From an uncultured Collinsella sp. (GTDB taxonomy: Bacteria; Actinomycetota; Coriobacteriia; Coriobacteriales; Coriobacteriaceae): a stretch of 5,917 bases of DNA. The translations under genes were made by a program, and so were the position numbers. The notes beneath the pieces were generated by a model. The model did not search any database, was not told the DNA's origin, and worked only from the letters and a program-made list of their open reading frames with translations. Positions 1-5,917 of this stretch are shown in pieces. How positions within the stretch are numbered: position 1 is the stretch's first letter; each line of letters opens with the position of its first letter. Where the stretch lies: the NCBI GenBank assembly GCA_900551195.1, contig URVD01000116.1:1-5917 (forward strand). Reading direction: 5' to 3'.

Positions 1-31
1 AAAAAGGGCCCCCGGCGTTGAGCCGAGAGCC
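1..31 (-). terminator. Intrinsic terminator of gdhA
   Basis: Read on the minus strand, GGCTCTCGGC (31-22), loop TCAAC (21-17) and GCCGGGGGCC (16-7) form a 10-bp stem with two G-U pairs. It is followed by C and five T (6-1). The stem begins 26 nt past the gdhA stop codon. This is the classic shape of a Rho-independent terminator, and the T-tract runs to the window edge, so it may be longer. Confidence 0.88.
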
Positions 32-57
32 TCATTACATGCTATGTCAGGCAGGGT

Positions 58-1473
<1,416 letters not shown>

Positions 1474-1627
1474 TTATCGTGTATGGATAATATCGCACTG
1501 TTGCGGGAAAGTTTCGCATAAGCAGACGAGCAGATGTTTCGTTTTGATTACGATGCAGGTAGAGGCGTTTTTGAGTGCCTGACGTGCAAAACCCGTGTTT
1601 CAAACCTGTTTCGTCCACGTGTTCCAT

Positions 1628-1662
1628 ACCACCACAAAGAGGACAGGCACCTTTGTGGTGGT
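1628..1662 (+). repeat. Dispersed 35-bp palindrome, copy 1
   Basis: The arms are ACCACCACAAAGA and CCTTTGTGGTGGT around the loop GGACAGGCA. They are perfectly paired over the outer 12 bp; G-to-A at 1640 breaks the innermost pair. The repeat starts 8 nt after the stop codon of the minus-strand gene that ends at 1671. There is no T-tract on the minus-strand exit side (ATGGAAC follows), so it is not a convincing terminator for that gene. It differs from copy 2 by one base. Confidence 0.9.
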
Positions 1663-1670
1663 CGCGGTCT

Positions 1671-2381
1671 CTACTCCTTCGCCGAACCCGTACTTCCCGA
1701 TTCGACGGTCCAGGGCATCTCATCCTCGAACAGCCATGTACGGGCAGACCCACTATCGCGTGCAGTCTGCGGGTCAGGCAAGCAGGTCTGTTTATAGGCA
1801 TCTTGGATACACTGACCCATAAAATCGTTGAGCTCGGTCTGGTCGCCCTCCATGACATAGGCGACATCGCCGTCCATGATGTAGATGCCCGGACCCTCAT
1901 TGCCCTCGTAGCCCGGATCGTACGAGACATCACATAACTTTGCGCCGTTTGCAGTGTCCAGCTCGATGGACGAGTGGCATCCGCCAACCATGTCGTTCGC
2001 TTTTGCCCGATAGGACGCATATCCGTACCAACGCTTAAATGTTTTGCCCTTGAGTAGCTCGGACGCCCTATCGATCAGGCTTGTATCCGTGGTATAGCGC
2101 ATGGCCCCAAGCTGAATACGCGGATAATTGCTAATACCCAGCACAGCCGGCTGCTCATCAAAATCAACGGTAATGGTCTCGGGCTTGTCGTCGCCGGTCA
2201 GAAGTTCGACAGATTGAGTCACAGGCTTGACCACCGGCTCCGTCACCGCAGCAGGTAGAAATGCCATACCGACAGCGCCCGCGCCAACCACAGCGATCGC
2301 AAGCGCCAAGACAATCAATCCAATACGGGCAGAACGGCTCACGGCAAAACACCCCACAATGCAAACCTTCGCCACCTGCAC
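1671..2381 (-). CDS. Small membrane-anchored or exported protein, function unknown
   Basis: I do not recognise this family. The 236-residue protein begins with a short basic segment (SRSAR at 15-19) and a hydrophobic stretch at about 20-44 that would be a single membrane helix or an uncleaved signal, so the remainder probably lies outside the cytoplasm. A linker rich in P, V and T (about 44-58) leads to a mixed alpha/beta-looking domain with C135, C150, C191 and C200, which could form two disulfides outside the cell. The C-terminal end (about 203-236) is acidic and Ser/Gly-rich and looks disordered. The start is uncertain: the GTG at 2381 has GGCGG 8 nt upstream, while in-frame GTGs at 2357 (AAGG upstream) and 2342 (GGGGTG upstream) would give 228 or 223 residues without changing the membrane segment. 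The stop is TAG. It diverges from the gene starting at 2577. A real gene is supported by the signal-like N-terminus and by its sitting neatly between repeat copies 1 and 2. Confidence 0.72.
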   Translation of the reverse strand: MQVAKVCIVGCFAVSRSARIGLIVLALAIAVVGAGAVGMAFLPAAVTEPVVKPVTQSVELLTGDDKPETITVDFDEQPAVLGISNYPRIQLGAMRYTTDTSLIDRASELLKGKTFKRWYGYASYRAKANDMVGGCHSSIELDTANGAKLCDVSYDPGYEGNEGPGIYIMDGDVAYVMEGDQTELNDFMGQCIQDAYKQTCLPDPQTARDSGSARTWLFEDEMPWTVESGSTGSAKE

Positions 2382-2431
2382 TAATGATACCGCCAGCTAA
2401 CACTATTACCAAAAGAAGCCGCGCGCTCCTC

Positions 2432-2466
2432 ACCACCACAAAGGGGACAGGCACCTTTGTGGTGGT
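2432..2466 (+). repeat. Dispersed 35-bp palindrome, copy 2
   Basis: This is the most regular copy: perfect 13-bp arms ACCACCACAAAGG (2432-2444) and CCTTTGTGGTGGT (2454-2466) around the 9-nt loop GGACAGGCA. It lies between the two divergent small genes, so any hairpin in RNA would be in the leader of one or the other. TTTTC follows on the plus strand. It has the same loop orientation as copy 1. Confidence 0.93.
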
Positions 2467-2515
2467 TTTCGACGCTAACGGTCGACCATCTCGCGCAATG
2501 AGATTAAACTTGAAT

Positions 2516-2528
2516 TGTTCTCTGAACA
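2516..2528. promoter_or_regulatory. Short dyad between divergent genes, candidate operator
   Basis: TGTTC, TCT and GAACA form a perfect 13-bp dyad about 48 nt before the ATG at 2577. A -35-like TTGAAT (2510-2515) overlaps its left side, but the matching -10 region (around 2533-2538, CATTTC) is poor. A transcription factor site is possible. At this length chance is also a fair explanation. Confidence 0.25.
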
Positions 2529-2565
2529 TATCCATTTCTGCCTATCCTCAACAGATCTTTGTCTC

Positions 2566-2571
2566 GAGGAG
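2566..2571 (+). promoter_or_regulatory. Shine-Dalgarno that sets the start at 2577
   Basis: GAGGAG sits 5 nt before the ATG at 2577. The reading frame is also open from a TTG at 2559, but that start would place this ribosome-binding sequence inside the coding region and has no comparable site in front of it. The ATG is therefore chosen. Confidence 0.85.
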
Positions 2572-2576
2572 CGCAT

Positions 2577-3245
2577 ATGAAGCCGCCTCATTCCACCGGT
2601 CGCAACGTCATCGCCATTCTCGCCATACCCATCGTGATGCTCTTCCTTATCGTCATCACGCCCTTTTCCCTTGGTATCACCTCGCCCTTCGATTTATGCG
2701 GAATGGTCGACGCCGGCTCGCGTGCCACCTCGCTCTCCTTTATCTGTCGCGGCGTGTTTTACGAAGATGGAATTCCCACCGGAAGTTGGCAGTCAAAGTT
2801 GCCACTGCTCGGTCAGATCGACGGATGCTCCCCCTATTTCTGCCTTGGACCTCAGACGCTAAACTATCTAATCGACGACCAGCCACTCGACTTCATCACC
2901 CTCGCCTACGACTACGCACCAAACACCGATGAGCGCCACATGAGCCAAGTCCTCGACAAGATGCTTGGACAGTGCGGGCTCACCGAGGAGGCCGGTCGAA
3001 CCATCTATAGCAACCAGAAATTAAAGCGAACAGAACTCCGCCGTGTCGGAAAAATCAAAGGGCGAAACGGGGCCGCCTACTGGGATGCCTGGGCAACACG
3101 CGACAAGTGCGAATTCGGACACAGCACCTATATGGTCACTGTCTACACCAAAGACGGAATTAAGGACAATGTTGACGATTTCGCGTCATCCAAACTCGGC
3201 ATCCCCAAAACAACCAAACCCGCCAGCCCAGATGAAATTCTGTAG
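2577..3245 (+). CDS. Small membrane-anchored or exported Cys-rich protein, function unknown
   Basis: I do not recognise this family. The protein has 222 residues and ends in TAG. A short polar N-terminus (1-9, with K2 and R9) precedes one strongly hydrophobic segment at about 10-34, predicted as a membrane anchor or signal. No clear cleavage site or lipobox precedes C41. The outer part carries six cysteines (C41, C57, C84, C89, C133, C178), an even number that would suit disulfides; C84 and C89 are close together (DGCSPYFC). Residues 147-163 are markedly basic (KLKRTELRRVGKIKGR), and the last dozen residues are Pro/Lys-rich and probably flexible. It is divergent from the other orphan gene and convergent with the hydratase gene. 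The architecture resembles that of the neighbour at 1671-2381, but I could not align the two convincingly, so paralogy is not claimed. Confidence 0.82.
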   Translation: MKPPHSTGRNVIAILAIPIVMLFLIVITPFSLGITSPFDLCGMVDAGSRATSLSFICRGVFYEDGIPTGSWQSKLPLLGQIDGCSPYFCLGPQTLNYLIDDQPLDFITLAYDYAPNTDERHMSQVLDKMLGQCGLTEEAGRTIYSNQKLKRTELRRVGKIKGRNGAAYWDAWATRDKCEFGHSTYMVTVYTKDGIKDNVDDFASSKLGIPKTTKPASPDEIL

Positions 3246-3298
3246 AGCCGCCCATTAACATGCCGCTCAACGATCACAACAGCATCGAGCTCGTCCCC

Positions 3299-3333
3299 AC
3301 CACCACAAAGGTGCCTGCCCCCTTTGTGGTGGT
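3299..3333 (-). repeat. Dispersed 35-bp palindrome, copy 3 (inverted)
   Basis: The arms are perfect 13-bp ACCACCACAAAGG (3299-3311) and CCTTTGTGGTGGT (3321-3333). The loop reads TGCCTGCCC on the plus strand, which is GGGCAGGCA on the minus strand, one base from the loop of copies 1 and 2. The element is therefore inserted in the opposite orientation. It starts 53 nt after the stop of the gene ending at 3245. Confidence 0.93.
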
Positions 3334-3336
3334 TTT
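3299..3336 (+). terminator. Possible terminator of the 2577-3245 gene, formed by repeat copy 3
   Basis: On the plus strand the 13-bp stem of repeat copy 3 is followed at once by TTTTC (the arm's final T plus TTT, 3333-3336). A strong stem with a short T-run placed 53 nt behind a stop codon can act as an intrinsic terminator. The T-run is short and the stem is that of a dispersed element, so termination would be a borrowed function. Confidence 0.45.
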
Positions 3337-3340
3337 CAAC

Positions 3341-3371
3341 AAAAAGAAGCCGCCCCGATAACAGAGGCGGC
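3341..3371 (-). terminator. Intrinsic terminator of the hydratase gene
   Basis: On the minus strand GCCGCC (3371-3366), an 11-nt loop, and GGCGGC (3354-3349) are followed by TTCTTTTT (3348-3341). This is a GC-rich 6-bp stem with a good T-tract and in the right orientation for the gene ending at 3510, about 138 nt downstream of its stop. Confidence 0.75.
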
Positions 3372-3434
3372 ATCAAGCAACTCTATTTATTAGCGTCCCT
3401 CAAGACCCAACGAGAACGTCGCGGTAGCCCCGGA

Positions 3435-3490
3435 CACACCTTTCCCTCGGGCGACCCTCGCGAAGCGCGTGAGCACGAGGGAAAGGTGTG
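3435..3490. repeat. Hairpin with 15-bp perfect arms behind the hydratase gene
   Basis: CACACCTTTCCCTCG (3435-3449) and CGAGGGAAAGGTGTG (3476-3490) are exact inverted copies. The 26-nt interior contains a second small GC-rich stem around CGCGAAGCGCG (3459-3469). It begins 19 nt past the hydratase stop codon. Neither side carries a T-tract, so it is not an ordinary intrinsic terminator. A 3'-end stabilising hairpin or a second dispersed palindromic element are both possible. Confidence 0.8.
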
Positions 3491-3509
3491 GCAGGGGCGT
3501 ACAGCAGAG

Positions 3510-5810
3510 TTACTCGGCAGCGGCCTTGAACTTGTTGTAGTTGATCAGGCAGCCGGCCTTGACGATGGCACGTTCTTCGGCTGTCATATCGGCAATGTAG
3601 AGCTCAATCTGCTCGACCGCACCATCGGCGCGCACCACGTAGGCGGCGATGTTCTTGAGGTCGCCATCGAGCGCGGCACGGATGCCCGGCACAAAGACGT
3701 AGTCGCCCACCTCAAAGTTGGGCTCGGCCTCCATCTGGAAGGGCACCATGCCCCAGTTCATGACGTTGGAGCGATAGCGCTTGGTGGCGTACTCGTGAAC
3801 GATGTTGGCCAGGCCGCCAATTACGCGCTGGCAGCTCGCGGCCTGCTCGCGGGCGGAACCGTCACCGGGCTTCTTGGCATAGAGCATGGAGCCAAACTCG
3901 GTCGCCTTGGCATCGGCCGCGACGCCCGCGCCGGTCAGCGCCTCAAACACACCGGCAAGCTCGGCATTGAGCGCCGCCAGGTCGCCCGTGGCCTCGCCGG
4001 CCACGCGGCGCTTCTCCACGGCGTCGACCTCCTTGGAGCGACCCACGTAGGCCGGATCGCGGCGGCTCAGCGTAAACTCGGCCAGACCCAGCGGGTTGGA
4101 GCGGAAGGAACTCGTCTCGCCCGAGGGAATGAGCTCGTCGGTCGTGGTGACCGGGTCCATGATCTTGGAGCACACCTTAAGCAGGATGTCGTCGCCGAGC
4201 GGCTCCATCGCGGGCCACGGCTTGATGTTGGGACCCTCGACCAGCTCGTCTGCCGGCTCGGCCTTGCCAAAGCCCCAGTACACGCGCTTCTTGTAGGGAG
4301 CGTCGTCAAAGGTGTACTCGCAGGCCTCGTCCCAAGTCTCCTCGGGCAGGTCGGTCGCCGGCGTCAGGACGCCGCCGTTGGCAGCCGTCGCCGCGATGGA
4401 GCGGGCGTCCATCAGAGCCACAGCGCTCAGCTGGCCATTACCCGGCTTGGAACCCTCGCGGTTGGGGAAATTGCGCGTGGTGTGGCGGATGGACAGGCCG
4501 TTGTTGGCAGGCGTGTCGCCGGCGCCAAAGCACGGGCCGCAGAACGCCGTGCGCACGATCGCGCCGGCCTCCATAAGGTCGTAGATATAGCCGCGACGCG
4601 TGAGTTCGAGCGCCACGGGCTGGCTCGTGGGATAGACCGACAGCGAGAACTCGCCGCAGCCGGTGTTGGCGCCCTTGAGCACGCGGGCAGCCTGGACCAC
4701 GGAGTCGTAGTTGCCGCCCGAGCAGCCGGCGATAACGCCCTGCTGCACGTGCAGTTTGCCGTCGACGATCTTGTCGAGCAGGCTAAAGTGCGTCTTACCC
4801 TCGCCGATCTTGGCGGCCTCGAGCTCCACCTCGTGCAGGATGTCCTCGAGGTTCTCGTTGAGCTCGTCGATCTCAAAGCCGTTGGAAGGATGGAACGGCA
4901 GCGCGATCATGGGCTTGATGCTCGACAAGTCGACCTCGACGCAGCCGTCGTAGTAGGCGACATCGGCGGGCTTGAGCTCGCGGTAGTCGTCGCCGCGGCC
5001 GTGCATGGTCAGGAATGCGTGCGTGTCCTCGTCGGTGGCCCAGATGCTCGACAGGCAGGTGGTCTCGGTGGTCATGACGTCGACGCCGTTGCGGTAGTCG
5101 GTCGTCATGCTCGAGATGCCGGGGCCCACGAACTCCATGACCTTGTTCTTAACGTAGCCCTTGGCAAAGACGGCGCGGATGATGGCGAGCGCCACGTCGT
5201 GCGGGCCGACGCCGGGGCGCGGGGCACCCGTGAGGTAGATGGCAACGACGCCGGGATAGGCGACATCGTAGGTGTCGCGCAGCAACTGCTTGGCCAGCTC
5301 GCCGCCGCCCTCACCCACGGCCATGGTGCCTAGGGCGCCGTAGCGGGTGTGCGAGTCGGAACCCAGGATCATCTTGCCGCAACCGGCAAAGTTCTCACGC
5401 ATAAAGGAGTGGATAACGGCGATGTGCGGCGGGACGAAGATGCCGCCGTACTTCTTGGCCGCGGAGAGGCCAAAGACGTGGTCGTCCTCGTTGATGGTGC
5501 CGCCCACGGCGCACAGCGAGTTATGGCAGTTGGTGAGCACGTAGGGCAGCGGGAACTGCTCCATGCCCGAGGCACGCGCCGTCTGGATGATGCCGACAAA
5601 GGTGATGTCGTGGCTCGCCATGGCGTCGAAGCGAATCTTGAGCGCCTCGGGGTCGCCGGACGTATTGTGTGCCTGAAGGATCGAATACGCGATGGTGCCA
5701 CGCTTGGCATCCTCGGGCGTCTGCGTAATACCGCGCTCAGCAGCCTCGGCCGCAGGCACAACCTCGCTGCCACGGCGCAGGTAGATGCCGTCCTCGTACA
5801 GCTTGACCAT
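3510..5810 (-). CDS. Aconitase-superfamily hydratase (YbhJ-like)
   Basis: A 766-residue [4Fe-4S] dehydratase-type protein of the aconitase fold, most like the E. coli YbhJ group. The natural substrate of that group is not known to me; citrate/isocitrate is the default guess. Cluster ligands are C363 (AGCSGGN), C424 and C427 (CGPCFGAG). By eye, several active-site residues of mitochondrial aconitase have counterparts: H134 (AVIHS), D152 and H154 (GSDSHTRYG), R446 and R451 (RNFPNR), and S652 with R654 in [10 protein letters not shown], where the usual GSSREHAA has lost its second Ser and its His. Domains 1-3 occupy about 1-490 and the swivelling domain 4 follows a linker at about 500-560. The ATG at 5810 has GGGAG 5 nt upstream. 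The frame remains open upstream to 5906 but without a better start, and that extension has no family character. It is cytoplasmic and probably transcribed alone, ending at the terminator 3341-3371. Confidence 0.93.
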   Translation of the reverse strand: MVKLYEDGIYLRRGSEVVPAAEAAERGITQTPEDAKRGTIAYSILQAHNTSGDPEALKIRFDAMASHDITFVGIIQTARASGMEQFPLPYVLTNCHNSLCAVGGTINEDDHVFGLSAAKKYGGIFVPPHIAVIHSFMRENFAGCGKMILGSDSHTRYGALGTMAVGEGGGELAKQLLRDTYDVAYPGVVAIYLTGAPRPGVGPHDVALAIIRAVFAKGYVKNKVMEFVGPGISSMTTDYRNGVDVMTTETTCLSSIWATDEDTHAFLTMHGRGDDYRELKPADVAYYDGCVEVDLSSIKPMIALPFHPSNGFEIDELNENLEDILHEVELEAAKIGEGKTHFSLLDKIVDGKLHVQQGVIAGCSGGNYDSVVQAARVLKGANTGCGEFSLSVYPTSQPVALELTRRGYIYDLMEAGAIVRTAFCGPCFGAGDTPANNGLSIRHTTRNFPNREGSKPGNGQLSAVALMDARSIAATAANGGVLTPATDLPEETWDEACEYTFDDAPYKKRVYWGFGKAEPADELVEGPNIKPWPAMEPLGDDILLKVCSKIMDPVTTTDELIPSGETSSFRSNPLGLAEFTLSRRDPAYVGRSKEVDAVEKRRVAGEATGDLAALNAELAGVFEALTGAGVAADAKATEFGSMLYAKKPGDGSAREQAASCQRVIGGLANIVHEYATKRYRSNVMNWGMVPFQMEAEPNFEVGDYVFVPGIRAALDGDLKNIAAYVVRADGAVEQIELYIADMTAEERAIVKAGCLINYNKFKAAAE

Positions 5811-5815
5811 ACTGT

Positions 5816-5820
5816 CTCCC
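5816..5820 (-). promoter_or_regulatory. Shine-Dalgarno that sets the hydratase start
   Basis: GGGAG on the minus strand lies 5 nt before the ATG at 5810. It argues against the longer open frame that runs up to 5906, because the protein similarity to the aconitase family also begins near MVKLYEDG. Confidence 0.75.
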
Positions 5821-5825
5821 ACTCT

Positions 5826-5842
5826 GCCCAAACAATTTGGGC
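5826..5842 (-). promoter_or_regulatory. Perfect palindrome in the hydratase leader, candidate operator
   Basis: GCCCAAATTGTTTGGGC on the minus strand has perfect 7-bp arms around a 3-nt centre and ends 15 nt upstream of the start codon, just before the ribosome-binding site. A -10-like TATGCT (5852-5847) lies immediately upstream, without a good -35. The position suits a repressor operator or a translation-affecting hairpin. I recognise no specific regulator. Confidence 0.45.
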
Positions 5843-5917
5843 GCATAGCATACATTCGTTCAATATCGTGCCATAGAACGGTTGCGAGTGGGTTACGAAT
5901 CTGCACGTTCCCTTTAT

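Noticed and set aside
1534..1797. Plus-strand frame with a CxxC-like ECLTCKTRV segment and HLCGG
   Set aside because: Part of the translation comes from the palindromic repeat and the rest overlaps the 3' end of a better gene on the other strand. No ribosome-binding site or coherent domain.
2559..2576. TTG start six codons before the chosen ATG of the plus-strand orphan gene
   Set aside because: It would encode the Shine-Dalgarno GAGGAG as protein and lacks its own ribosome-binding site.
2261..2932. Plus-strand frame of 223 codons through repeat copy 2 (TTTKGTGTFVVV)
   Set aside because: It crosses the repeat and overlaps the better-supported gene at 2577-3245, and its translation is Arg/Ser/His-rich without structure.
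1628..3333. The three regularly placed palindromes as a CRISPR-like array
   Set aside because: Spacing is about 800-870 nt with genes between, one copy is inverted, and there are no short spacers or cas genes.
3324..5333. Very long plus-strand open frame (669 codons) opposite the hydratase gene
   Set aside because: Antisense shadow of a GC-biased gene: composition dominated by A, G, V, L, H and R, no family features, and it begins inside repeat copy 3.
5811..5906. 32-codon N-terminal extension of the hydratase
   Set aside because: The extension contains the palindrome and the Shine-Dalgarno of the ATG at 5810, has no good start signal of its own, and does not look like the start of aconitase-family proteins.

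Overview
The window looks like a stretch of chromosome from a moderately GC-rich actinobacterium of the class Coriobacteriia, most likely Collinsella or a close relative. The support is the GC- and C/G-ending codon use of the two large genes, the style of the two housekeeping proteins, and a 35-bp palindrome built on CAAAGGGGACAGGCACCTTTG. I recall near-identical palindromes scattered through Collinsella genomes, but that is memory and was not searched.

Layout. Two recognisable metabolic genes lie at the ends, both on the minus strand. At the left is gdhA (58-1413, glutamate dehydrogenase) with a clean intrinsic terminator at 1-31. At the right is a 766-residue aconitase-superfamily hydratase of the E. 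coli YbhJ type (3510-5810). It keeps the three [4Fe-4S] cysteines and most aconitase active-site residues. Between them lie two small divergent genes of unknown function, one at 1671-2381 (minus) and one at 2577-3245 (plus). Each encodes a roughly 220-236-residue protein with one N-terminal membrane segment or uncleaved signal and several cysteines in the exported part. Their base composition is visibly less GC-biased than that of the flanking genes.

The orphan pair is punctuated by three copies of the 35-bp palindrome: just behind the minus-strand gene, between the two divergent starts, and behind the plus-strand gene. The third copy is inverted relative to the other two. The 3246-3509 interval is dense with structure: the third palindrome followed by TTTT, a minus-strand terminator for the hydratase gene, and a separate hairpin with 15-bp perfect arms. 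Short dyads sit in the leaders of gdhA and the hydratase gene and in the divergent intergenic region.

Functionally, glutamate dehydrogenase fixes ammonia onto 2-oxoglutarate. An aconitase-like enzyme could sit in the citrate-to-2-oxoglutarate branch that supplies that substrate, but the two genes are separately transcribed here and the link is only an inference. No RNA genes, CRISPR array, transposase or complete insertion sequence was seen.
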